Positions 1 through 11,000 of a DNA stretch of 64,000 bases are shown here, piece by piece (position 1 is the stretch's first letter; every line of letters begins with the position of its first letter). The notes beneath the pieces are model-generated. The model saw nothing but the letters and a program-made list of their open reading frames with translations, was not told the DNA's origin and searched no databases. Source of the stretch: Tritrichomonas musculus (lineage: Eukaryota; Parabasalia; Tritrichomonadida; Tritrichomonadidae). Both the position numbers and the translations under genes were made by a program. The stretch is from NCBI GenBank assembly GCA_039105265.1, contig JAPFFF010000007.1, positions 558,001 through 622,000 of the forward strand, in the 5' to 3' direction.

Positions 1-2
1 GT

Positions 3-173
3 AATCTCATCAGTAAACATACTATCATCGTTCCACAACAAGATCTAACTTCAATCATCAAACAAAGTGTACCAGATACAACGGAAATTAAAGATGATAT
101 TCCAGCTATGTCTGCAAAAGACATGAAAAAACCTCAAAAAACCCAATCTTGGAAAGTACTCAAAAAGAGATAA
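3..173 (+). other. 3' end of an unidentified reading frame, cut by the window edge
   Basis: A frame is open from the window start and stops with TAA at 171-173 (57 codons). Its product is polar, ends in Lys-Lys-Arg and shows no motif I recognise. The mariner-like element at 180 begins six bases after the stop. It may be the tail of a LINE-encoded protein, because LINE endonuclease sequence lies on the other side of the insertion, but a second frame through the restored empty site is also open for a while, so the reading frame itself is uncertain. Confidence 0.3.
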
Positions 174-179
174 CGTTTA

Positions 180-231
180 CTGGGAAATTCAATAATTTTG
201 TCAAAAACTGGGAAATTCAATAATTTTGGCA
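180..231 (+). repeat. left terminal inverted repeat with a doubled motif
   Basis: Two direct copies of CTGGGAAATTCAATAA plus TTTTG start at 180 and 208, a 28-bp period. The same pair occurs in reverse complement at 1743-1794. Two tandem binding-site-like units per end is more elaborate than the simple repeat usual for mariner. Confidence 0.85.
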
Positions 232-321
232 AAATTTTGGCGCCAAAATATGTACGTTAAAAACAATAATATGCTTTTAATTCATGAATAAACGGATATT
301 TTTACTTCATTTTTATTTAGT

Positions 322-1704
322 ATGAATAGCATACCAGCACACATATTATTGACAGCAGAAGTCAGGTTTCAAGACACGCCAGAAGATAAGGCTGCGCATG
401 TGAAAAAATTATGTATTAATCTTCCTTTACCAACAATCTGCAAGGAACTAAATGCAGATTATCAAAAAACTTTAAGAAGATATAAAGCCCTAGAAGAAGG
501 GAAAGAATGGACTGGAGTAGGACGACCTCCTCTTATAAATTATAAAGATGCAATTTCTATTCATTCAATGATCAAACAGAAATTCCGTAAAAAAGATTGT
601 GCTGATTATACAGATATTGCTAATTGTCTAGATGATAAATACAGAAAGAAATTAGAAAAAATGGCCCCAGAAGATAGAGAAAAATACCCTCCAAATTTAA
701 GAAAGAATTATAAATATGAAGCGTCAAACAGACTTCAACTCAACACAAAATGTCCATGTACTATAGATAAAGACAGATATGAATGTGCGACAACCAAAAC
801 TATTGAATATTTTTTTGAAAATACATATACGGAGGAAATGTGCTCAGGTGTTCCCCCACAATTATGTTTCAACTCAGATGAGACTAGTGTTGAAATTAGT
901 AAGCCAAGAAAAATAATAATACCACCAGGAGAGCAGGAAGGACACAAAGTTGATAAATTTCATTTTTCATGTCACATTTCCGCAATGGTGACAATAAATG
1001 CGGCTGGCGATGACTTTGTCCCATATATTATTGTACCATTAAAAAACATGCCCAAAGATCTAACACCTTTAGTAGCTGGAGGTAAAATAGATATCGGTGG
1101 ATCAGACAATGGATGGATAAATGATGAATGTTTCGAATGTTGGGCCAAAAAATTCATTGAAAGAGTAATTGAAATTCGAAAAACATACCATTTCGATCAG
1201 AAACAAAAGGCCATTTTGTTCCTTGATGGACACGGCTCAAGAAATAACCGTCATGTCATGGATCTTTTTAAAAAGGCCAATATTGAAGTAATTATTTTCC
1301 CGCCTCATTTAACTCATATCATGCAACCCTTTGATAGGGTTGTAGCTCGACCTCTTAAAGATGCATTGTCAAGAATTGCATCGCATATAATTGATGAAAT
1401 AGATGAAAATGAGCAAGAAAAAATTTCAGTCGTTCGTACAGCCGAAATACAAGGATTCGTCGATGCCCATCGAATTGCAACAACAACACACAATTGCCGT
1501 ATTGCTTTTGAAGCTTGTAGGCTTTTACCGCGCAATCCTGAAAAAATTCTAAAAAATAAAAATGTTCATGTTTCACAAAAGAATTTTATTCAAACTGATC
1601 TTGTTCCTAATAATGCAATTAAAATTTCAGGTCTTTGTATAACATCTGATGATGTAAGACCTTTACTTCGTAAGAAAAGTCCAGGGAAAAAAAGCAAGAA
1701 ATAA
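322..1704 (+). CDS. DDE-superfamily (pogo/mariner-type) transposase, 460 aa
   Basis: The protein is the transposase of the enclosing element and would cut and join its termini. The catalytic block is clear: Asp186 in NSDET, Asp302 in FLDGHGS and Asp338 in MQPFDRVV, with 35 residues between the last two (a DD35D layout). PPHLTHIMQP before the third Asp is the usual pogo/Tigger/CENP-B-type signature. The first 100 residues look like a DNA-binding helix-turn-helix region, and the C-terminus is Lys/Arg-rich (KKSPGKKSKK). The ATG lies 142 bp inside the left terminus and the stop lies 38 bp before the right one. The frame has no interruption, so the copy may be active; expression is not shown. Confidence 0.9.
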   Translation: MNSIPAHILLTAEVRFQDTPEDKAAHVKKLCINLPLPTICKELNADYQKTLRRYKALEEGKEWTGVGRPPLINYKDAISIHSMIKQKFRKKDCADYTDIANCLDDKYRKKLEKMAPEDREKYPPNLRKNYKYEASNRLQLNTKCPCTIDKDRYECATTKTIEYFFENTYTEEMCSGVPPQLCFNSDETSVEISKPRKIIIPPGEQEGHKVDKFHFSCHISAMVTINAAGDDFVPYIIVPLKNMPKDLTPLVAGGKIDIGGSDNGWINDECFECWAKKFIERVIEIRKTYHFDQKQKAILFLDGHGSRNNRHVMDLFKKANIEVIIFPPHLTHIMQPFDRVVARPLKDALSRIASHIIDEIDENEQEKISVVRTAEIQGFVDAHRIATTTHNCRIAFEACRLLPRNPEKILKNKNVHVSQKNFIQTDLVPNNAIKISGLCITSDDVRPLLRKKSPGKKSKK

Positions 1705-1742
1705 AAATTAATTTTTATTTATTTTTTTATTTTCAAAATTTT

Positions 1743-1794
1743 TGCCAAAATTATTGAATTTCCCAGTTTTTGACAAAATTATTGAATTTCCCAG
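1743..1794 (-). repeat. right terminal inverted repeat with a doubled motif
   Basis: Mirror image of the left terminus: two copies of the reverse-complement motif TTATTGAATTTCCCAG, 28 bp apart, ending immediately before the flanking TA at 1795. Confidence 0.85.
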
Positions 1795-1877
1795 TAAACA
1801 ATATGATGAAAATGTTACAATCGAAAAATTGCTTTCTGTTGCCCATGTTATGAGACAATTGATGTAACATAACTTAA

Positions 1878-2498
1878 AAATCATCATCCCTGCTCTATCA
1901 TGCGATCTGCTCTCTTTGTCGTTTCGTTGGCACAACAAGCTGTCAAAAAAAATTCTTCACAACCAAAATTCTGGGTATTTATAGTGATTCACATACACAA
2001 AGTCTGTCACACATTCTAAAACGATGTATTCATTTTTATAGATTATATACTGAAAGACATAATGGAATCCAGAAAGTACTCATTGAATACTTAAAAGAAA
2101 ATCCAGACATTCAAGAAATTTATGAAGATAAATCAATTAACATAATTTATATCCCTTACAACCTAAAAAGGCTTAGACCAGATATCGTTACATGGTCAAA
2201 CAATAGAAATAAATGTCTGATAATTGAAATCAGTGTTCCTTATGGAAAGAAAAATTATGATGAAGATACTTTGTCTAATGTTTACTTTCATAAGAAAGAG
2301 AAATATTCGAAAATAATTAGTTTCTTGAGAGACAGAAATATTGATGTCACTTTTTGTGTTGTGATTGTTTCTTCAATCGGAGCGGTTTTCAAGGAATCGA
2401 TAAATGACATCAAAAAAATTATTAAAGATAAGAAACAAGCGAAATCTGCTATAAGAAGAATCTCAGCCAATTCTATCTTGGGCTCGTTGAAGAATTAA
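1878..2498 (+). pseudogene. 3' remnant of a LINE with restriction-like endonuclease
   Basis: A frame of 206 codons is open after a TAA at 1875 and has no ATG at its start. It holds a Cys-rich stretch (ICSLCRFVGTTSC) and then RLRPDIVTW, with Asp at 2181, followed by IIEISVPYGK, with Glu at 2226. PD-x14-E-I-S followed by a basic KYSK segment matches the PD-(D/E)XK endonuclease at the C-terminus of R2/NeSL/Dong-type LINE proteins. No reverse transcriptase precedes it in the window, so it is 5'-truncated or was separated by the mariner insertion. Family-level assignment is inference from motif spacing. Confidence 0.6.
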
Positions 2499-2912
2499 AA
2501 CAACCTTCTTTCAACTACCAACAATGTTACCCAATCGTGTTCAAATCATCAATCTGAGCCGATAGATCTTGATTATTCCACGAAAGACGTTCTATTCTCT
2601 GATCTTGAAATACACTAATGTTTGTTTTATTTTCAGTCCTATTATTTTCTTTGGATTTGACGTCACCTCATCGGGAATTTATTTCTATTGAATTTAAGTT
2701 ATTTTATTCTATCATTTGTTTTATTTTAATTAATATTGTTTGTTCCGGTCAGCCCCTCTTTTTTATTTTTGATTTTATTAACCTTTTTACCAACTCTAAA
2801 TGTCGTATTCTACTCATACTTCTGATTCTAACCATCCAGCTCAAAAACACCAAAATTTTTCTATTGGTTTAGAATTGGACTGATTATTGCTCATTCAGTA
2901 AATATCATATAA
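2499..2912. other. intergenic stretch after the LINE remnant
   Basis: No convincing gene. A frame at 2618-2872 is Leu/Ile/Phe-rich and looks like chance translation of T-rich DNA. The first 120 bp may be the LINE 3' untranslated end, but no poly(A) tail or target duplication is evident. Confidence 0.4.
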
Positions 2913-3278
2913 ATACTGAACTGTCACTTTTCACCAAACATAATTATTGCGATTTCCCATCCAAAATCTAAAAAAATTATCTATTCTGATTATTATATTT
3001 TCTCCTTTAACAAGATTGAAAGCCAAAATCTTACTTTTCTTGAAAAAGTTAAATTAAATGTGGCCGATGATCCGATGATCCAATTTATAAGAGAGATTAA
3101 AATATCTAATCTTAATGAATATTTCATTCTCAAAGATCTATGTTCTAATAAAGAATTTATATTCACCAACTCAAAGAAGATTTCTCTGTTAACTTTAATA
3201 AATGAATTCAAAGGCAATGTTCCAACAGCCAACAATCAATATAGTTTGAAAGGACGACTGATTATCAACTACCAGTAA
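2913..3278 (+). pseudogene. gene remnant without a start codon
   Basis: A 121-codon frame open from a TAA at 2910 to a TAA at 3276. It encodes a mixed, protein-like sequence (LTFLEKVKLN, DDPMIQFIREIK, FKGNVPTANN) but has no ATG before DDPM, 52 codons in. Composition is less biased than in the surrounding DNA, which argues for past coding. I do not recognise a family. It could be the surviving C-terminal part of a host or transposon gene. Confidence 0.25.
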
Positions 3279-3401
3279 AAAATAAGAAGTATGAAGATTA
3301 AAGGAGCTAATCACAATGATTTCAAACAAGGATCTTTGAGTATTATAAATATTTTAATCTCTCTTATAAATTGTTTAGTGAAAAAAACTTACTTTTTCTG
3401 A

Positions 3402-3880
3402 TTAGACTTGTTATTCTCCGATTCTCGAGATCGATAATTGATTGACTTTTTGATATCGATACATAAATATGCAAAGATTCTCGAGATCGATTTCAGAGAT
3501 CGAGAATTTTTTTTCTCAGCTTTTGATATCAGAATTTTCAATTAAACTTTTTGATAAAAATATGATCGTATTTTAATCTCAAATATTTCATAAAAAAGAA
3601 TGTATTTTTTGATTTTAATCTTTAAATAAACATCAATACATTATATTATTTATTTTTAAATATTATAAAATCACAAATACCAATTATAAAAAAAGATAAA
3701 TCTGTTTGAGATCTCGAGATCTCGGTAATTGATATCAAGTTTACAATTATTTTCATATCACATTTCATATCTGATATCTTGATAATCGATAATCTCGATA
3801 TCAGATTTTTAAACTGATAATCGAGTATCAGATGCAAAAAAGTGACGTTTTTGATATCGATTCTCAAAATAACAAGTCTA
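3402..3880. mobile_element. MITE with 13-bp TIRs and a 7-bp target duplication
   Basis: The ends TAGACTTGTTATT (3403-3415) and its reverse complement (3868-3880) face each other. The flanks repeat TTTCTGA directly (3395-3401 and 3881-3887), with a mismatched eighth base. There is no coding frame. The interior is crowded with self-complementary 6-mers: GATATC, ATCGAT, CTCGAG and GAGATCTC. The TAG start and a duplication close to 8 bp suggest a hAT-type non-autonomous element. Confidence 0.7.
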
Positions 3881-4176
3881 TTTCTGAGAAAGTTAAAAAA
3901 ATTCTTTCTTTATGGAAAGGTTAGTTATCAGGACATCAAATAATCATTTATGGCTAAAAACATTTATTGTTTAACTGAATTGAATGATTTGTTAATTAGT
4001 TATAGCTAATTTTCAACAGAAAAAAAAAAAAAAAAAAAAAAGAAAGTTTTAAAGAAATTGAAAGAAAACATTTATGCCAAAAAATTGAGATAAAAAATAG
4101 CTGCCTAGCTTTGATTTAAGAATATAGGCCAAATTATCACATTCAAATCATATTTATAAAAACATACAAATAAAAA
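3881..4176. other. intergenic, upstream of RPAC2
   Basis: AT-rich with a 21-base poly(A) run around 4020-4041. TCACATTC lies about 30 bp before the RPAC2 ATG and could act as an initiator, but it is not a clean match. Nothing else is visible. Confidence 0.35.
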
Positions 4177-4482
4177 ATGGAAAAAGGACAAAAATGCTTT
4201 ATTGCTTATGATGATAATGATTTGAAATCAGGATCTTTCTTATTTGAAGGAGAAACGCATACAATGGGAAACGCTCTTCGACAAACAATAGTTTCCAATC
4301 CAGATGTTGACTTTGCTGCATACTCAGTTCCCCATCCCGCCGAATCAAAAATGAAACTAAGAATACAGTGTAATGATTCTACTAATATCATAGAAGCAGT
4401 TAACCGAGGACTCGATAATTTTGCACAATGGTGCCAAAATGTCGAAATCGAATTTGATGCAGCAGTTGCACCTCTTTTATAA
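4177..4482 (+). CDS. RPAC2: RNA polymerase I/III subunit AC19 (RPAC2)
   Basis: A 101-residue RPB11-family protein, the small alpha-like subunit that pairs with AC40 in nuclear RNA polymerases I and III. The family signature is seen as FEGETHTMGNALRQTI (cf. HTLGNxLR), then NPDVDFAAYSVPHPAESK and KLRIQC. PHPxExK and LRIQ favour AC19 over RPB11 of polymerase II. After that comes the C-terminal dimerisation helix (EAVNRGLDNFAQWCQNVEIEF). The length is slightly short because AC19 orthologs usually carry an extra N-terminal tail. It is intronless, on the same strand as the giant gene downstream. Confidence 0.88.
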   Translation: MEKGQKCFIAYDDNDLKSGSFLFEGETHTMGNALRQTIVSNPDVDFAAYSVPHPAESKMKLRIQCNDSTNIIEAVNRGLDNFAQWCQNVEIEFDAAVAPLL

Positions 4483-5033
4483 GTTGTGCCACTAACAGTT
4501 TTAAGCCCTTTGATTATTGTATAATAGAATAACCAAACCAATATTTATTTTTTCTCCAGATCAAAAAAATTGTCTAAATAAACTATAATTGTTCTTTTCA
4601 TTATATTTCAAAACAATTAAGTTATCGATCACTATAGAATTAATCATTTTTATTATAACACATAATCCATTTCATTTTTACTGACTTGTATTTATCCTTA
4701 GATTCAACTCGTATGAATAAATTATTTATTGCTTTGACAAGTAAAGTTATTGATAAGTTTTATTTCCATGAATCTTTTTATGAAATCTACAGTATTTTGT
4801 CAAAAAATAAATAAAGGCATAAATTGTAAAATGATAGCAAATTACTTGAAGTCCTTTTTTGTTTATGGTATAAAACTTCAAAAGATTTTTGAAAATTTTG
4901 AAAAAAATGAAATAACGAATATATTGAAAAAAGAAATGCCACTATGTTAAATAATTTAGCGAATATTTAACCAAAGCGATTAAAAATATATTCAAAATAT
5001 GACAATTCTTTTTTGAAAAAATTTATAATACAA
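4483..5033. other. intergenic between RPAC2 and the giant coiled-coil gene
   Basis: 550 bp of AT-rich DNA. A frame at 4768-4950 has an ATG but encodes a Lys/Ile/Phe-rich peptide of no recognisable type; I regard it as chance. No terminator or RNA gene is recognisable. Confidence 0.4.
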
Positions 5034-8000
5034 ATGAGCTTAGATTCTCGAGCTGCCAATCGGGCTGGACTCGCTCGATTTCGTCCTCTTGCAGCTCGAT
5101 CTGGTTCCAATAAAAATTCAAGTATTAGTCCAGATTCTAAATCCAACAATGCGTCTAATCATGAACAAAATAATAATAACTTTAATAATAACAATATTAC
5201 TGATTTACCAGATGGATGGTATTTCAATGAAACTCGTGAGCAAGATTTTTGGGAGGATATTGAACGTGGACAAGCTTCCCAAACCGAAGAATCTGAAGCA
5301 AAAAAGAAAATGCTGAAAGAAAGCGAACATATTACAGATCTACAGGATACATCATCAAAGTTGCGTAGCCTTGTTGACCAATTTGATGAAATAGATCAAG
5401 ACACACTTATGATTTTATTGCAAATGTATGACGATGGATATGGAATATGTGAAGATTTAGATCAGCAAATGATCATGAGTGACTCAAAAACGCATGTTCT
5501 TGATTTCATGACTCAGCTTAAAGGACTTAGTGATTCGCAAACATCTCTTATGGAAAATTTGCGTTTTTTCTTTTCTACACTACAACAACATTCAAGTAAC
5601 GGTGAAAGTGACAATGTAAGCAAAGATGCCATACCTAATGCTGACGATGCTTATGAACATTTATCTTCAATGCTAAGAGAATACGCCGAAAAGTCAGAAC
5701 GAGCAGCATGCCTTCATAATGATATTAATGATTTTTGGTTTAAGCAAATTGCTAACTATAAGCGAGTTGTTCTAATGAGGGATGAAGAAATTAGAAAGTT
5801 ACAAAAAACGATAGGTGATACTCAGGCAGCTGCACAAGCTAGAAGGGCAAGAAAAAAAAATGAGCTTGATAAATCAGGCGATGCTGCAAAAAACGAAGGA
5901 ACACCAAAAGAACAATTAGACAACCAAATTAGATTAAATCAAGAACTCAAGCAACAAATAGAACAATTAAAGGCTGCTTTAAAAGAGGGAGATTTACAAA
6001 AAGCAACACTACAATCGAATTTGAGCAGCTCATCTTTTGAATTTCTAAATAAAGATTCTCTCTTAAAAGATAATGAAATCAATACTTTGAAAATCGAATT
6101 CGAAACCAAAATTTCTTCACAAAAATTTACAATCGAGCAATTAATGAAGCAAATTGAACAATTGAAAAAGATTATATGCGATCAAGATATTAAATATGAT
6201 CAATTAAATGAAAAATTCCATGAAATTGAAAAACAACGTGACGAATTAAACGCATCATTACAGAAACAAACGAAACTGCTGGAACTTGAACAACAAAGGA
6301 ATTCGAGCAAGCCGCAACCAATACCAGATAACCTGATTGATCGTCAAGAACTTTATGAAGCTGAAATGATGCATCAAAATGAAATCCGTGAATTAAAAGA
6401 AAGACAACGGGATGAATTGATGAGAGTTGCTGATGAAGAGCGCGAAAAATTTATTTTAGAAAGGCAAAAAATCATTGATAGTATTGAATCTGGTGATACA
6501 AAAAGCATTATTGAATCAATTTCTAATGAATGCGAGAAAAAAATTCAAAAACAAAAAGAAGAATATGAAATTAAAGAAAAAGGAATTCTCCAAGTTTGGG
6601 CCGGCAAAGTAGCTCTTCTAACTCGTCAATATGAAAATAGGCTTAAAGCAATGGCTGCTTCACATGAAGTTGATTTATTGATGGCCAAAGATTCTGTAAA
6701 ATATGAAGTTAAGAAAGCTGAACTTGATCTTGAAGAACGATATAATTTGCAACTTTTAGAAATGGGAAGAGCAAGAGAAGAAAAATACGATCAATTTAAA
6801 CACCATCTTGATAATTTACAAAATGAACTTGATATTACAAGAGAAGAAAATATTACATTAAAGTCACAACTTGGAAAAATCCTTAAAGCTAATGGAAAAG
6901 CTAATGAAAAAGCTGGTGAAAAAGCTGATGGAAAAACTAATGAAAAAGCTGATGAAAAATCTAGTGAAAAAGCGGATGAAAAAACTAATGATAGCACCGA
7001 CTCACAAACAACGGAACCAAAACCCAAAGAAACTGAAAATAATTCAGAAAATCAAAAGAATGATTCAAAGAATAATACTTTTACCCTTTCTGAAAGGGAA
7101 AAGTTAATTGAAAAATATGCAATGAAAATGAAAATAATGAAACAAGAAATGGATGATCAAATGAATTGGTCCCTTGAAAAGCAGAAAAATTACTATGAAA
7201 GAGAAATGAGCAAAGCCATGATTCAACATCAAAAAGAAATGAGAGAAAGATTGATGGAATTACAAGAAGTTGTTACTCAAGCTCATCAAGAAAAAGAGAC
7301 AATTGGCAAAGAAGAAAAAACTGAAAAAGAGGAAGATAATAATGAGCCAAAAGGTGAGAAAAAGATGCTCTCAATTATGAGAGAAATTTCTCAAGCATTT
7401 TTTGATATGAATTCTCAATTTGAAAAAATAGACGAAAATGAAGAAGAGCCGACAATGTCTGTTAAAGAAGCTACTGAACGAACAAAGATGCTTACTGATC
7501 GTTTAATTCAACTTAGTTCTGAAAATCAAGATTTAAGGTCCTCTCAAGTTTTCAAGGAATCATCTGATGAAATCATCCAACAATTAAAAGATAAAATAAG
7601 TTATCTTGAATCATTGCAAAACGGTGATTCAAAAGCTGCCCTTGAAAAGATGAAACAAATGGAAGAGCATTATAAACATGAGCTTGAAATTAAAGATCAA
7701 ATGCTTTTAAATTTCCAAACAATAAATCAAATGTTCTCTAAAGCTGATCAAGAAGAGTCAAGACGCCGATTGCAAATTCAAATTATATGTAATGATGTTA
7801 CTTCTATTTTTGAAAATTTAGTCAGAGAAAAGAGCCAAGGTTACTATTTTGCTGATTATGAAGGAGAAAATACTGTTTCATCATTAGACTTCAACCAATT
7901 TCTTAATCAAACATATACAGAATCATTAGCAAAACCGCCTCCTGCTGAGACAAATTCAGCACCTATTGAATATACAACATTAAGGAAGCCACCGGTAGCA

Positions 8001-11000
8001 ATTGCATCAAATACAGGGCGAAAGAAGAAACCAATGAGAATGCATGCACATCAAGAAATTCAAGTTGGCTCGTCAAATCAAATGGATTTGTCTATCTCTG
8101 AAATAAACCAATTATTCGAGGCCGATGGAATTGATATAAGTCCTTTACAATTCAAGCCAACCGCATTTCTAATTGATGAAGAACTTCATAATATAATTTT
8201 GGATGATGTCGCGCCTATTCATTCAGAAGATGAAAGAAATCTTGTTAAAAATGTAATTGACGAAGTTTTCGAACGTCTTCCAATTTCAAAAACAAATAGA
8301 GATTCTTCTTCTCAATTATCTTTAGAAAAATATTCACCATCACCAAAGACTGCAAAATCAGCTAGTGATAATGAGCCCAAATTTGATTCTAGTAAGTCTC
8401 TTCCTAGTATTTCGACTTCTATTTTGAGTCAATCTATTTCGCCTCGACAGAAAAAAATTAATTCAAAAGAGAAACATTTTTCATTTGTTGTTATTCAAAG
8501 TTTTTATATTCCAAAGGCAATACGAAAAGAGAGGCCACCAATAAAACCAAAAAATGCTCCAGATTCAAATTCGAATTCAGAAAAAAATACGACAGAAGAA
8601 AGTTACGTTGAGTACGTTTGTTTATCTCCTTGCGATAATTCAATTACTTCGTTTGAAATTAAAGAAAATAAGGTTTTCTTAACAAATTCATATTTGTTAA
8701 TCGAACCTGATTATAATAACCTATTCGATGAAGGAGGACAATTTATTTATCAAAACGTTCAAAATGAAGAAGCGATTAAAAATTTCGAAACAATTATTAG
8801 TGAACAAATAAAATCAATGCAAAATTATGAGGCACCTCCGTCATCACCAACATCCTCAAATCAAGGAGAATCATCAGAAACGCAAAACCAGATTATATTT
8901 ACATCATATCGACCAAAACAGCAGTCTTTTGCTAATAGTTCATCTTATAATACTAATAACAACAATAGAAAAACTTTTGTTCCTACAATTACTAACGAAG
9001 TTTTGATTGATATACCTTATATTCTTTACACAAAAGAAGAATTGACAGAAGAAGTCAAAAGCCATATTTTAGATCTTGAAAAAGAAATTAGTGAACTGAA
9101 AGGACGACCTTTACCAACACAAATTGTAAACACGTATGTTCCAAGAGAAGTAAACCCAGATCAACGTCAAATAACACTTCAATTATACATGCCATTAACA
9201 GGCGAAGAATCGAAGAAACTTCGAGAAGAAAGAAAGAAGAGATTGAGCAAAGATTCGTCATTAACTGTTAAAAATACAAATGAAAACGTGAATTTAAATT
9301 TACCAGAACAAGCAAAGTTGACTTTTGCAGATTTGCCATTGATACATGACCAAGATCAGACTAAATTGGATGAAAACTTTACTCGTTCAAAAAGTTTAAA
9401 TGTTATTCATAATAATCAGGAAGAACCAGAAAAAATAGTTCATGCTGAATCACAAATAGCCTTAACACATGATTTATCATGTCTTAGTTTTGAATCAGAT
9501 CCATTTACAGCTGCCAAACAAATCATTACATCTCATATCAAGTATACACAAAAATTCACGAATACTGAGACAGAACTACTTAAAAAATTAGGCAGAAATA
9601 TGGATGCTTATGATGCATATGTAAGCGCATCAGGAATAGCTGATGAATCACATTATTCATTTCTGAATAATTTGAAACAATCGAAGAAAGACCTTGATGC
9701 AATCCACGGACAATCTTTCCAAATGAATTTAGCTAATGATTCTTTATTAAAGAGAATTAACCAAATGTCTGTTGCCTATGAAAAAGTTTTAAGAAAATTA
9801 GATGAACTTGAAAATGACGTTGAAGATCAAGATATTGCATTACAGCAAGAAATTCTTGACTCAATTTCCACAAATGATGAAGATGGCAAACCAACATCTG
9901 TATCAAATCTTGAAAAACTTCAGAAACTTGAATCATCTCTTGATCTCCTTGAAAATTTGGGATTAATCAAAGATCCTGAATTGCTTCAACAAAAACAGAC
10001 TCTTCTTGAAGAGATTAAATTGACTCAGAACAAAATCACGTCAAATGAAGAAGTTACACAAGAAACGATCGACAAATTGATCGTTAAAACACAAGATTTC
10101 ATCGGTGGAATCAAACCGATAAAATCGGTCCCACAGTCACCGAATGGAGAGAAAGATGATGGTCATTCCAAAGAGCAAATGAAGAAAGATTTGTCACGAA
10201 TCAGACGACAAAGAGATTCACTAAAGAGAAACCTCAACAATGAAAAGCAAAAAACAGAAGAATTGAAACAACAAATAGTTGCTTTAAATAATAAAATTGA
10301 AACTGAACGAGAAAGTCATGAATCTGATTTATTAGCTTACAGAGCGCAAGTTGAGACTTTAAAGAAATCTATTTCAAATGAAGGTCAATCTGCAATTGAC
10401 CTTCTTAAACAACAATTAATTAGTATGCAAGCTCTTGCTGAAACATCACGAAATGAGCGTGACTTATTTAAGGCAAAATTAGATGATTGCGAAGAAGCAT
10501 TATTAATGAAAGAAGAAACAATCGATCAATTAAACCAACAAATTGAAACATTACTTCAAAATGATTTCGAAAAGAGTCAAGAATTAGATCAAAAGAAGAA
10601 ATCAAAGAAGAAATCTGATCATGATGATTATGATATGTCAAAAGAAGTGAAGAAAATTAATGACGAATTACAAATGCAACAATCAAAACAAATGGAAACT
10701 TTAATGGCAGAAAATAAAAAGTTAACCGATGAATGTAATAATTTGAATCAGCGAGTTATTCACTTGAAGCAAAAATTAAGATCAGTAAAAGATGCAAACT
10801 CTGACATGAACTTAAAATTAGCTTTAGGAGTTCCTCCAAAAGAAAGACGAACATCTGATAAAGCTACACAATATCCTCCAGCTTCATTCATTAATTTAAG
10901 CGACAGTAAATCGTCAGTAAATATGAACAAAAACAACGAAAGCGCAACAAGAAGCAGAGAATTCATAAAACCATCAGAATCACAAGAATTACGAATGAAG

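Larger units (their letters stand above)
180..1794 (+). mobile_element. mariner/pogo-like DNA transposon, apparently complete
   Basis: A 1,615-bp element with one long transposase frame between near-perfect terminal inverted repeats. It is flanked by TA on both sides (178-179 and 1795-1796), the usual Tc1/mariner target duplication. Removing the element restores GTTTAAAC, a palindromic target centred on TA. Termini, TA duplication and an intact DDD transposase together suggest a recent insertion. Alternative boundaries a few bases further out are possible because the flanks GTT/AAC are also complementary. Confidence 0.85.
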
